Position numbers and translations under genes: made by a program | DNA from: Clostridiales bacterium | Lineage (GTDB): Bacteria; Bacillota; Clostridia; HGM11327 | DNA length: 36,089 nt | Assembly: GCA_015056385.1 (NCBI GenBank) | Contig: SVGI01000012.1 | Location: 1 to 36,089 of the forward strand | Direction: 5' to 3' | Shown: one piece after another, positions 17,921-27,518 of the stretch | How the letters are laid out: each line of letters starts with the position of its first letter | How positions within the stretch are numbered: position 1 is the stretch's first letter | Notes under the pieces: generated by a model | What the model was told of the DNA's origin: nothing | Database searches by the model: none | The model's input: only the letters and a program-made list of their open reading frames with translations

Positions 17921-18088
17921 TTACATGGTAATTACACCTGCAAGAATAAGCACCAGCCCACCAAATGCACACCAAGCCCACGAAGGCAGGGAGCAAACAA
18001 TAAGTATTACCCCCATAATAAGAAACATTACGCCTAAAAGCCTGGTATATACGTTTTTCTTTATACAACTGCGTAATTTATTAAACAT
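17921..18088 (-). CDS. 55-aa small membrane protein, unknown function
   Basis: Reverse strand MFNKLRSCIKKNVYTRLLGVMFLIMGVILIVCSLPSWAWCAFGGLVLILAGVITM*, SD CAGGAGGA; two predicted TM helices. Below the track's cutoff; the track's + ORF 17925-18182 is antisense to it. Confidence 0.7.
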   Translation of the reverse strand: MFNKLRSCIKKNVYTRLLGVMFLIMGVILIVCSLPSWAWCAFGGLVLILAGVITM

Positions 18089-18158
18089 AAATCCTCCTGT
18101 TCAAAATATGCTTGTAATAACATATTATTGCCCGGGAGAAAAAAAGTACGTACGAATT

Positions 18159-18845
18159 TTAACCTTTTACTGCTTTTTTTAAGGAAGATATCGAAGAGGC
18201 AACGTTACCGTCTGAAAAAACAGCCGTTCCCGCAACTATTACACTTACGCCCTCATCTACGTTCATTTTTATATTTTCGAGATTTATTCCACCGTCTGCC
18301 TCGATAACTGTATCAAGTCCCTTATTTTCTATCATCTGCCTGATGTACCTTATTTTTTCAACAGACGACACAGCGTATTTCTGACCTCCAAAGCCTGCCT
18401 TAACACACATAACCAGCACCGTATCAACATAAGAAATTACGTTCTCTATTACGTGTACAGGTGTATCTCTGTCAATAGCCAGACCTACGTTAACACCCAT
18501 TTCCTTAATCCTTAAAAGGTCCTTTTCAGGATCCTTAAGGGCCTCGTACTGCACTGTTATATTGTCCACGCCGCAAAGGGCAAAAATCTGCGCGTACTTC
18601 AAAGGGTCCTGCACCATAATATGTACGTCAAGATACATATCCGTATACTCGCGTATAGCCTTTACAACGCAAGGGCCAAAGGTTATATTATCAACAAGGC
18701 ATCCATCCATAACGTCAAGATGCAGCATTTGTATACCCAAAGCCTTAAGCCTGTCTATTTCATCTGCCAGATGCATAAAGTCTGCCGATATTACAGACGG
18801 CGCGATAATAAATTTATCAGTATTTTTTTGAAGCAATGATCTCAT
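18159..18845 (-). CDS. rpe: ribulose-phosphate 3-epimerase
   Basis: IIAPSVISADFMHLADEIDRL, LHLDVMDGCLVDNITFGP, MCVKAGFGGQKY, EADGGI. Confidence 0.95.
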   Translation of the reverse strand: MRSLLQKNTDKFIIAPSVISADFMHLADEIDRLKALGIQMLHLDVMDGCLVDNITFGPCVVKAIREYTDMYLDVHIMVQDPLKYAQIFALCGVDNITVQYEALKDPEKDLLRIKEMGVNVGLAIDRDTPVHVIENVISYVDTVLVMCVKAGFGGQKYAVSSVEKIRYIRQMIENKGLDTVIEADGGINLENIKMNVDEGVSVIVAGTAVFSDGNVASSISSLKKAVKG

Positions 18846-19680
18846 TTCGTATCTCGATGTAATTATTATATCTTGTTTTTGATATTTTACCGTCTTCCAC
18901 TGCTTGCCTTACACGGCAATCAGGCTCATTTATATGAGAGCACAGCGAAAACGAACAATGGCGTGCATATTCCCCGTACTCGGGAAAATACTGTGAAAGC
19001 TCATCCTTTTCTATATCAGCCGGATTCAGTTTTGAAAAACCGGGTGTATCCGCAATATATACTCCGTTTCCTGCAGAGAAAAATTCTGTCTGGCGGGTGG
19101 TATGCTTACCCCTGTCGTTAGAGGAGCTTAATTCCCCCTCCTCAAGCATAAGCCTCGGCATAAAAGCATTTATAAGGGAGGATTTTCCTACGCCGGACTG
19201 CCCTGCAAATACCACAGTGCCCGGTTCTATTACGTCCAACAGGGCTTTAATGCCGTTTTCACGCTTTGCAGACACCTCTACACAGGCAAAGCCTGTACCT
19301 CTGAAATGCTGCCTGATAAAATCTATACGCCCATCCTCTGCAATATCGGATTTATTTATAGCAATTACAGGGGTTATACCTTTAAGCCGGGCAAACACCG
19401 TAAGCTTATCAGCAAGAAGCATATCGGGGTAGGGCTTTTGTGCAGACAACGTAATAATGAGAGTATCTATATTCGCTACCTTCGGCCTTATAAGCTCGTT
19501 TTTTCTTGGGTATATGGAATTTATGACTCCGTCAACGCTGTCAAAATCAACCTCATCACCGGGCAAGGGCACTATTTCCTGCATTCTGAAAATGCCCTTG
19601 GGACGGCAAACATATTTTTGCCCACAGGACAACACGGTGTAAAGCCCGCCTACGCCTTTGACGATTACGCCTTTCATCAA
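18817..19680 (-). CDS. rsgA: ribosome small subunit-dependent GTPase A
   Basis: AINKSDI, GQSGVGKSSLINAFMP, DTPGFS, C-terminal Cys/His zinc site CSFSLCSHINEPDC. Confidence 0.95.
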   Translation of the reverse strand: MMKGVIVKGVGGLYTVLSCGQKYVCRPKGIFRMQEIVPLPGDEVDFDSVDGVINSIYPRKNELIRPKVANIDTLIITLSAQKPYPDMLLADKLTVFARLKGITPVIAINKSDIAEDGRIDFIRQHFRGTGFACVEVSAKRENGIKALLDVIEPGTVVFAGQSGVGKSSLINAFMPRLMLEEGELSSSNDRGKHTTRQTEFFSAGNGVYIADTPGFSKLNPADIEKDELSQYFPEYGEYARHCSFSLCSHINEPDCRVRQAVEDGKISKTRYNNYIEIRNEIIASKKY

Positions 19681-19693
19681 GAAGCCCTTTCCC

Positions 19694-21595
19694 TTACTGG
19701 ACAGAGAAATCCAGGGTTACACGCTTAAGGAATACGTCATCCACATAAACGTCGTATACCTCCATACCCTCTTCCGTAAGCGTTACCGTTGTTGTTCCGA
19801 GAGTTGCATCAACGTCGCTCTGATATACAACAGACTGCTGTGCATTGCTTACGTACTTAACTATCTTAACGTTAACAGTGGGCTTTGCGGGATCCGGTGT
19901 CCACGTTACAACGATATCCTTGGGATAATATACCTTCTTACCAAGGCTTACAGTTATGTTGATCTTTGTACCCTTATCTACCTCTGTATCCTTGGGAATG
20001 CTCTGGAATATAACAACGTCCGCCTCATACTCTGAGCTGTATTCTGTAAGAACTGTTCCTATCTTAAGGTCATAGGCATCAAGAAGCTGAATTGCAGACG
20101 ATTGCAGTATACCTACGAGATTGGGAACCTTTGTCGTTGTGATTACAGGGCCTTTGCTTACTGAAAGAACAATCTCAATAACGCTTGATTCAAGTGAAAT
20201 TTCACCTGCAGGCACAGACTGCTCAAGTACGATGCCCTTAGGCTCATCACTATCAACCTCCTCAACGGAAACCTTAATAAATCTGTTGGAGGATAATATA
20301 TACTGCGCCTCCGTTACGGTGTTGCCTATAACGGAAGGAATTGTGATCATTTGCTTACCCGCGCTTACAACAACGTCTACGTGGGTATCTGCCCCTACCT
20401 TTTCAGACTCTAAGGGGGACTGTGAAATAATATACCCGGCGCTTACTGTGGAGCTGTAGGATACCTCCTCCACACGCATTATAAGGGAGTTGTTTTTCAG
20501 TAGCTGACGGGCCTCCTCCTCTGTCATATTCACAACGTTGGGAACCACTATTTCAGTTGCCGTAAAATTGATATCGTATATTTTTCTTCCAAAATCTATG
20601 GCATAGTACGCCATTCCAAACAGCACGGCGCACAAGACGCAAAGCACCATAATGTTTGAGGTAAGCCTGAACCAATATTTTTTGAAAATAGGCGGCGTTT
20701 TTTTCTGCTGAACGGATGACTGCCCCTCTGTAATAAGATCGGGGATAACCTCCTTGTACTTTATAACAACAGAGGGATTTTTCAGGAACTTTCTCAAATC
20801 CTCTATAACAGCCGCAACATTTGAATATCTGTTTACAAGCTTTTTCGCCATAGCCTTATTGACAATATTTTCAAAGGATGAGGGAATTCCTCCAACCAGG
20901 GACGAAATTGCCTCCGGCTTTTTATTTACGTGCTGCATTGCAACGTTAACGGATGAATCACCTACAAAAGGAACCTTACCCGTTACCATTTCATAAAGAA
21001 CTACGCCCAGAGAGTAGATATCCGTTCTGCCGTCTACCTCCTTAGCCTGAACCTGCTCGGGAGAAATATAATATACAGTACCAAGCATATCCTTGCCGTA
21101 CTGTGTTGTTCTTGTGGAATTTTGGTCTAACGTACGGGCAATACCGAAGTCTGTAAGCCTTACTGTACCGTCTGTACCCAGCAATATATTCTGGGGCTTT
21201 ACGTCTCTATGGACTATACCCTTTGAATGAGCATACTGAAGAGCAAGGGCTACCTTTAATGCAATTTTAGCAGCCTCCTTAGGGGGAATTTTACCCTCTG
21301 CGTCTATATATTCCTTAAGGGTTATACCGTTTACGTATTCGAGAACAAAATACTTATTCGTATCGGACTCGCCTGAATCAATAAACTGAACAATATTAGG
21401 ATGGGAAAGAGAGGCAATAGCCTTTACCTCACGCTCAAAACGGCGCAAAAGCTGCTTATCCTCAGTCAATTCCTGCCTGAGCATTTTTACCGCAACCTCT
21501 TTTCCGGTGTTTCTGTCGAAAGCCTTATAGACTATTGACATTCCACCGCTACCGATTTTTTCTATTATCTCATATCTATTTTTCAATACGTTCAT
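19694..21595 (-). CDS. prkC: Stk1/PrkC family PASTA Ser/Thr protein kinase
   Basis: GSGGMSIVYKAFD, HRDVKPQNILL, DFGIAR, TM segment, three PASTA repeats. Confidence 0.95.
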   Translation of the reverse strand: MNVLKNRYEIIEKIGSGGMSIVYKAFDRNTGKEVAVKMLRQELTEDKQLLRRFEREVKAIASLSHPNIVQFIDSGESDTNKYFVLEYVNGITLKEYIDAEGKIPPKEAAKIALKVALALQYAHSKGIVHRDVKPQNILLGTDGTVRLTDFGIARTLDQNSTRTTQYGKDMLGTVYYISPEQVQAKEVDGRTDIYSLGVVLYEMVTGKVPFVGDSSVNVAMQHVNKKPEAISSLVGGIPSSFENIVNKAMAKKLVNRYSNVAAVIEDLRKFLKNPSVVIKYKEVIPDLITEGQSSVQQKKTPPIFKKYWFRLTSNIMVLCVLCAVLFGMAYYAIDFGRKIYDINFTATEIVVPNVVNMTEEEARQLLKNNSLIMRVEEVSYSSTVSAGYIISQSPLESEKVGADTHVDVVVSAGKQMITIPSVIGNTVTEAQYILSSNRFIKVSVEEVDSDEPKGIVLEQSVPAGEISLESSVIEIVLSVSKGPVITTTKVPNLVGILQSSAIQLLDAYDLKIGTVLTEYSSEYEADVVIFQSIPKDTEVDKGTKINITVSLGKKVYYPKDIVVTWTPDPAKPTVNVKIVKYVSNAQQSVVYQSDVDATLGTTTVTLTEEGMEVYDVYVDDVFLKRVTLDFSVQ

Positions 21596-21641
21596 AAGCG
21601 TAAATCCAGTTCCTTCGAGTATTCAATATGTTAAACAAGTA

Positions 21642-22370
21642 TTATTTTTCATACTTTACAAGCACAGCTGTAATATTATCCACTCCGCCGTTTTCCAGGG
21701 CACGGGCCATAAGCTCGTCTCCCGCTTTGGAAATATCATCGCTGCCGCGGATTATTTTTTCGATTTCAACATCATCTACCATTTCAGTAAGGCCGTCTGA
21801 GCAAAGCAATATAATATCACCGTTGGAGAGGCTGTATGAAAAGGTATCTGCCTCTACGCTTGATTCCGTGCCGATAGCCCGTGTAATTATGTTGCGCTGG
21901 GGGTGCTTTTTTGCCTCCTGTGGGGTTATTATACCCTCATCCACAAATTCCTGTACTGCAGAATGGTCCCGCGTGATACGGCGCAGGGAGCCCTCTGACA
22001 AAACATAGCCCCTGCTATCCCCTACGTTTAAGAATATACAGTCCTCATCAAGGAGCATACACGCAACAAGGGTTGTACCCATTTTCTTATACTGCTCATC
22101 AGACTGAGCTGCAATATATACTGCTTTATTCGCCCTGTCGCATGCGGTATAAAGTGATGAGGCAGGGTCGTTTATAGAGTAATTGCTGTAAAACGTTTCA
22201 ACAAAGCAATCCACAGCCATTTTACTTGCAACCTCGCCGCAGTTATAACCGCCCATACCGTCTGCAACCACACAAAGCATAGGCATAGATTCATCATCCG
22301 GGATAAAATAGCTATCCTCGTTGTTGCTGCGAACCCTACCCGTATCTGTTACGGCATAAAAACTGAACAT
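21642..22370 (-). CDS. prpC: Stp1/PrpC family PP2C-type protein phosphatase
   Basis: DTGRVRSNNEDSYF, VVADGMGGYNCGEVAS, LCSDGLTEMV, GGVDNITAVLV. Confidence 0.95.
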   Translation of the reverse strand: MFSFYAVTDTGRVRSNNEDSYFIPDDESMPMLCVVADGMGGYNCGEVASKMAVDCFVETFYSNYSINDPASSLYTACDRANKAVYIAAQSDEQYKKMGTTLVACMLLDEDCIFLNVGDSRGYVLSEGSLRRITRDHSAVQEFVDEGIITPQEAKKHPQRNIITRAIGTESSVEADTFSYSLSNGDIILLCSDGLTEMVDDVEIEKIIRGSDDISKAGDELMARALENGGVDNITAVLVKYEK

Positions 22371-22382
22371 ATTATTCCCCTT

Positions 22383-23432
22383 TTAATTACCTACGTACCC
22401 TCTTTTAAGCTGGCCGCACGCAGCATTTATATCCTTACCCAACGAATCCCTGCAGGTAGCGTTTACCGTGCGCTCCTTAAGTATATCCATAAACGTATTG
22501 ATGCGCGACGGAGAGCTTCTTACGTAGGGCAAGCCCTCAACCTCGTTGTACGGAATAAGGTTGACGTGAAAGCCTGTGTGTTTAAGCAATGAAGCCAACT
22601 GCTTGGCCTTTTCCACAGTATCCGTAACATCCTTTATCAAAAGATACTCCATAGTTACACGCCTGCCTGTTGCATTGAAATAGAACGAGGATGCCTCGAT
22701 AAGCTCCTTAATCGTGTGGCGCTTTGCTATGGGCATAAGCTCTTTTCTAAGCTCATCGTCAGGTGCATGGAGAGATATGGAAAGATTTATGGGCAACTCT
22801 TCCCTTGCAAGAGAATAAATACCCTCTACCAAGCCGCTTGTTGATATAGTAAAATTCCTGTAGCCTATGTTAAGACCTTCAGGAGAATGCATTATTTTTA
22901 TTGATTTGATTACGTTTTCAAAATTGTCAAATGGCTCGCCGCTTCCCATAAATACAAGCATGGAAACCTTACCCTCGCCATTTTCTGCAAGCATTTTATT
23001 GGCGTACATAACCTGGGCTATGATTTCGCCTGCAGTGAGATTACGAACATATCCGTCTGCACCGGATGCACAGAAGGCACAGTGCATTTTACAGCCTACC
23101 TGTGATGAAACACAAAGGCTTACGCCGTATTCGTGCCTCATCAGAACAGACTCAACGGTATGCATATCTGAAAGGGCCAAAAGAAGCTTTTCGGAGTTAC
23201 CCTTCATGCTTCCGGAGGATTTTATAAACCTGACACCGTCAAAGGTAAAAACCTCTGCAAGCTTCTGCCTTAACGGTTTGGAGATGTTTGTCATTTCATC
23301 AAACGACGATACACCCTCATATACCCATTTGAATATCTGACCTGCGCGGAACGGCTTTTCACCCATCCCCACAAGTATATCCTTCAGCTCCTCAAACGTG
23401 CAATCGTAAATAAGTCTTCCGTTCATAATCAT
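22383..23432 (-). CDS. rlmN: 23S rRNA (adenine2503-C2)-methyltransferase
   Basis: Radical SAM CKMHCAFCASG, FMGSGEPFDNF, ISLHAPDDELR, catalytic Cys CRDSLGKDINAACGQL. Confidence 0.95.
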   Translation of the reverse strand: MIMNGRLIYDCTFEELKDILVGMGEKPFRAGQIFKWVYEGVSSFDEMTNISKPLRQKLAEVFTFDGVRFIKSSGSMKGNSEKLLLALSDMHTVESVLMRHEYGVSLCVSSQVGCKMHCAFCASGADGYVRNLTAGEIIAQVMYANKMLAENGEGKVSMLVFMGSGEPFDNFENVIKSIKIMHSPEGLNIGYRNFTISTSGLVEGIYSLAREELPINLSISLHAPDDELRKELMPIAKRHTIKELIEASSFYFNATGRRVTMEYLLIKDVTDTVEKAKQLASLLKHTGFHVNLIPYNEVEGLPYVRSSPSRINTFMDILKERTVNATCRDSLGKDINAACGQLKRGYVGN

Positions 23433-25435
23433 TTCTTTCTCATGGCGGCTATAAAGAACGCCTCTGAATTTACGTCATCAGGTAAAATTAATAACATTTT
23501 ACCTAATTTAATATATTTTAATTCATCAGGGATAAGATTGTCAATATCCAATACCTCAATAGATGGGTTTTCCGCAACAAAAGAGCTTACCATATCCTCA
23601 TTTTCCGCATTGCAAACAGTATTTGTGAAGTAAAGCATAGTGCCGTTTGCAGAAAGATTTTTTAATGCGGCATCAAGCGCAGCCCTTTGCGCCTGTGTGT
23701 ATTTTGTAAAGCTGTATGTACCAAGCTGTGCCTTTACGTCAGGGGCTGATGCAACCTTGCCGAATTCACCTGATTTAGGGGCAACAACTATCTTACTGTA
23801 TAAGCCTGTTTCACCTGGGTCATCCCCATCAAACAGCGTTACACCTGCATCTGACCTATCCTTTATGCAGGCTGTGATTTCCTCTGTGTTTTTTCCAATA
23901 ACGAGAACGTTATCGTTTTTTCCTGCATCAAGGATTTTTGCGACTAATATAGCACCAAGACCTCTGACAACAAGCTTACCCTCTTTGTAAACAGTCATAT
24001 CGTTAACAGCGGAGATATCGTCAAAGAAAATTGTTCTGTTGACAATGCCCTTGCTGTGTGAGATGTTGTTATCCTCAAGCTCATACATAAGGGTTTCGTT
24101 ATCCTCCTCATCAAGGGACAGCATATAAGCAACACCCTTATTTTTTATTTTCTGTGAGGCGATAAGCACGGCTATATCCTGGCCGTAATTCTTTGTCCAA
24201 TTCGATATAACCTCAGTAGGCCATGAATATATATACGCAATTCGTTCGACAGAATTTTTGTACGTTCTGTTTTCAGGGTCATACTCGTTTTTACTGCGCT
24301 CAAGCTTTCGTGCTATGGCTGTTGTGTAAGGAGCAAGCTCGGGTGAAACGTATTTTTTACACAGCTCAACGCCCTGATATATAACTTCGTTAACGTCTGC
24401 CCTGGTGTAAAGAATTCTGTATGCAATAACACGGAGTATTTCCATAAGCCAGGCCTTTATTTTCCGTCCGTCCACAAGGCTCTCTATAATGGAATCAAGT
24501 GTAAGCCTCTTTTCAAATACTCCCTGTACAATTTTACGTACAAAAACCTTCGAGTGTTTATCGAACAACTGATAGGTTTCGTTGTTTTCAAGTGATTCCT
24601 TAAGACTTTTACCGTTTTTATCTACGTTTATAAGCAAATGGAGTACAGTTTCAAGCTTTTTATCAAGAACTGTGCTTTCTGTTTTATTCTCTGCTTTAGG
24701 TGAAAACACAGGCTTTTCTATCGGTTGTTCGACTTTTACACTGACTATTTCCTGTGTTTTTTCAGTAATTTCCTCGTTTTCAGGCTTCACAAAGGCAGGC
24801 TTGTATTCATACACCTTTCTTTCGGTATCTCTGTTGCCTGCGGGCTTTGATGAAAATCTGCCCTTTTGGGTGTTCTTTATATTATTGTCAAAAGGCTTGC
24901 CATCGGTATAGCTACTCTTATCTGAGAACCTGACACCATTGTCGGAATACCTTTTCTTGCTTGAATACTCGCCACGGCTATTGGAATGAGCTCCCTCAAA
25001 GCGAGGCTTTCTTTCCGTGCCGGAGTATCTGCTGCTTCCCTGCGCCTTATCCTTATTAAAGGAATCTCTTCTGCCGTTACCTTCAAATTTTCTTTCAGGA
25101 TAAGCTTTTTCTCCACGGGATGAAAAGCCGCCCTTTCTTTCGGAGGGTGTCTTATCTGAATTATATGCAGATTTTCTGTCTATATATTTCTTTTCGCCAA
25201 AGGGCTTATCACCTGAATAAGGCTTTTTCTCCCTACTGAAAGACGTGTTTTTTTCTGAATAACCCTTTTTATCGGAATTCATATTGCCGTAGCTTTTTCT
25301 TTCCTTTGAAAAACGGCCTGACGTTTTATTGAAGCCGCCATTTTTATCACCACTGCCACGGCGCTCCCCACCAGGCTTTCTATCGGAGAATTTTCTTTTT
25401 TCTGTGTTTTTTGATGAAGTGAATTTGTTATCCAT
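23429..25435 (-). CDS. RsmB-like protein: basic low-complexity N-terminus + NusB-like domain + degenerate methyltransferase-like C-terminus
   Basis: Sits between fmt and rlmN (rsmB locus). NusB-like ~TVLDKKLETVLHLL...; C-terminus follows the RsmB layout but motif I (DxCAAPGGKT) reads VLVIGKNTEE, PC motif reads APKSG, TC motif reads TNTVC. Confidence 0.8.
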   Translation of the reverse strand: MDNKFTSSKNTEKRKFSDRKPGGERRGSGDKNGGFNKTSGRFSKERKSYGNMNSDKKGYSEKNTSFSREKKPYSGDKPFGEKKYIDRKSAYNSDKTPSERKGGFSSRGEKAYPERKFEGNGRRDSFNKDKAQGSSRYSGTERKPRFEGAHSNSRGEYSSKKRYSDNGVRFSDKSSYTDGKPFDNNIKNTQKGRFSSKPAGNRDTERKVYEYKPAFVKPENEEITEKTQEIVSVKVEQPIEKPVFSPKAENKTESTVLDKKLETVLHLLINVDKNGKSLKESLENNETYQLFDKHSKVFVRKIVQGVFEKRLTLDSIIESLVDGRKIKAWLMEILRVIAYRILYTRADVNEVIYQGVELCKKYVSPELAPYTTAIARKLERSKNEYDPENRTYKNSVERIAYIYSWPTEVISNWTKNYGQDIAVLIASQKIKNKGVAYMLSLDEEDNETLMYELEDNNISHSKGIVNRTIFFDDISAVNDMTVYKEGKLVVRGLGAILVAKILDAGKNDNVLVIGKNTEEITACIKDRSDAGVTLFDGDDPGETGLYSKIVVAPKSGEFGKVASAPDVKAQLGTYSFTKYTQAQRAALDAALKNLSANGTMLYFTNTVCNAENEDMVSSFVAENPSIEVLDIDNLIPDELKYIKLGKMLLILPDDVNSEAFFIAAMRKK

Positions 25436-25503
25436 TATGATTCCCTTTAAGTGTTATTCTAAAAATTTTGCCCGATATTGTCGGGCAAAATACACATATA
25501 CAA

Positions 25504-26442
25504 TTATTCAAACCGCATTCCTGCGGAAATTTCTCTTCCAGGCATAAATTCAGATGCCTTCAAAGCCCTTTTACCTTCGGGCTGAATTATTTCTATTTTA
25601 ACGGCTGTTGTATCTCCGGAGCAAACAATAAGATCATTTTGATACGCCTTTATTATTTCTCCGGGTACATAAGGCGCATTATCCTCAATGCTTACACAGC
25701 GCGCGCTGAATATTTTACATCTTGTACCGTTTATAAACGTAAATGCACAGGGAGCGGGAGAAAACGCCCTTATGCGGTTTACAATATCTTCTCCCGGCAT
25801 AGACCAATCTATTTTACAGGAGTCCTTATCTATCTTCTTACAGTAGGTAGCCTGTGAATGATCCTGTGGGGATGATGAGATTTCCTTACCCATCATAAGG
25901 GCTGTAAGATAATCCTTAATCATCACGGCGCCTGTATCCGCAAGCTTATTCATAAGAGTTTCAGCATTATCATCGTCCGTTATTTCAACGGGATGCATAA
26001 GGATAACGTCCCCGCTATCCATTTTTTCATCCATTTTCATAAGGGTAATACCCGTGATTTTATCACCGTTGATAAGCGCCTGCTGAACGGGAGATGCGCC
26101 GCGGTATTTAGGAAGCAGCGAGCCATGTATATTTACGCATCCATAGGTAGGAATTTCGAGAATTTCCTTGGGAACGATCTGGCCGTATGCAGCTGTTACG
26201 ATTATATCGGGAGCAGCCTTGCGCAAAAAAGAAACAAACTCCTCACTTTTTACGGAATCAGGCTGATAAAACGGTATGCCATTACTTCTGGCATACTCGG
26301 CTACGGGAGGGCTCTGCAGCTTATGGCCTCTGCCCCTTTCCCTGTCCGGCTGAGTAATAACAAAATCAACCGACACAACCTCACACATACCCTCCAGTAT
26401 TTTAACCGAAAAATCCGGCGTACCCATAAATACTGCTTTCAA
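25504..26442 (-). CDS. fmt: methionyl-tRNA formyltransferase
   Basis: [58 protein letters not shown]. Confidence 0.96.
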   Translation of the reverse strand: MKAVFMGTPDFSVKILEGMCEVVSVDFVITQPDRERGRGHKLQSPPVAEYARSNGIPFYQPDSVKSEEFVSFLRKAAPDIIVTAAYGQIVPKEILEIPTYGCVNIHGSLLPKYRGASPVQQALINGDKITGITLMKMDEKMDSGDVILMHPVEITDDDNAETLMNKLADTGAVMIKDYLTALMMGKEISSSPQDHSQATYCKKIDKDSCKIDWSMPGEDIVNRIRAFSPAPCAFTFINGTRCKIFSARCVSIEDNAPYVPGEIIKAYQNDLIVCSGDTTAVKIEIIQPEGKRALKASEFMPGREISAGMRFE

Positions 26443-26939
26443 TTCTTTTCCTCCGCCTTTTTAAGATCCTCGTCGGTATAAAATCTTCCGATTACATGGT
26501 CCACAAACATAACACCGTTAAGATGGTCGCACTCGTGGCATATAGCCTTTGCCAAAAGACCCTCGCCTTCTATTTCACGGACTGTACCATCTATATCAGC
26601 AGCCCTTACACGCACCCTTTTAGGCCTTTCTACGTAGCCCCATCTGCCGGGGACGCTTAAGCAGCCCTCAAGTGATTTTTCCTTTTCCTCGCTCATATAC
26701 GTGATTTCGGGGTTGATTAGCACGATAGGATCTTCCTCGTCAGGATTAACGTCTATAACAACAATTCGCCTTAAAACACCTACCTGAGGCGCGGCAAGAC
26801 CTACACCGTTCGCATTATACATCGCCTCTATCATATCATATATGAGATTACGTATGCGAGGTGTTATAACCTCAACCTCCTTGCAATGCTTACGAAGACA
26901 ATCATCACGATCAAGAAGACAAATCTCTCTCTTTGCCAT
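26439..26939 (-). CDS. def: peptide deformylase
   Basis: [33 protein letters not shown] (HExxH-type). Confidence 0.96.
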   Translation of the reverse strand: MAKREICLLDRDDCLRKHCKEVEVITPRIRNLIYDMIEAMYNANGVGLAAPQVGVLRRIVVIDVNPDEEDPIVLINPEITYMSEEKEKSLEGCLSVPGRWGYVERPKRVRVRAADIDGTVREIEGEGLLAKAICHECDHLNGVMFVDHVIGRFYTDEDLKKAEEKN

Positions 26940-26974
26940 ATTTACACCCTCAAAAAAAACCTAAATAAACACAA

Positions 26975-27000
26975 ACAGAGGCGTTGTACGCGCCTCGGTC
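26975..27000 (-). terminator. possible terminator downstream of rpmB
   Basis: Minus strand GAGGCG CGTACAA CGCCTC followed by TGTTTGTGTTTA. Confidence 0.45.
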
Positions 27001-27063
27001 AATGCATTGCAGATGTACAGACGCATCCGCATAGAAATCAAATTAAAAAAATCGCTTTAAGGA

Positions 27064-27252
27064 TTAAGCACGCTCAACCTTATTTGCACGCAAGCAATGA
27101 GTGCAAACATATACCTGCTTAACTGTTCCGTCAACCTTAATTCTTACCTTTTTGAGGTTCGGCATCCATGAACGGTTGGTTTTGATATTAGAATGGCTTA
27201 CCTTGTGCCCATATGTTCTTCCCTTATTGCATACTGAACAAACTTTAGACAT
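27064..27252 (-). CDS. rpmB: 50S ribosomal protein L28
   Basis: MSKVCSVCNKGRTYGHKVSHSNIKTNRSWMPNLKKVRIKVDGTVKQVYVCTHCLRANKVERA; ATG 27250-27252 follows GGGAGGA (track start 27294 too far upstream). Confidence 0.95.
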   Translation of the reverse strand: MSKVCSVCNKGRTYGHKVSHSNIKTNRSWMPNLKKVRIKVDGTVKQVYVCTHCLRANKVERA

Positions 27253-27452
27253 TGTGTTTTCCTCCCAGAATATATAAACATATTGTGTTTGCATAATTAA
27301 CTACGACATTATACCACACTAAAAATAAAAGTGCAAGTTTTTTTTTTGATTTTTTTGAAAATGTTACCATATATCCCCCTCCCGTTTTGGGAACACATTT
27401 TAATACCGAAAAATGGGATATATTCCTGTTGTATATTATTAAAACGCATATA

Positions 27453-27481
27453 TTGTATTTTTTTGAGGATTTTGATATAAT
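27453..27481 (+). promoter_or_regulatory. putative sigma-A promoter (TTGTAT-17-TATAAT)
   Basis: TTGTAT 27453-27458, TATAAT 27476-27481, 38 nt before the start of the 27519 ORF. Confidence 0.55.
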
Positions 27482-27518
27482 ATTGTAGACACCGAATTAC
27501 GGAGGATTATTAACTAAG

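Noticed and set aside
17925-18182. + strand ORF of 85 aa in the track
   Set aside because: Antisense to the better supported 55-aa reverse-strand membrane ORF with a good SD; no recognisable domain.
18817-18845. 29-bp overlap of rpe start with rsgA end as a frameshift
   Set aside because: Both reading frames are intact; overlapping start/stop is common in this conserved gene block.
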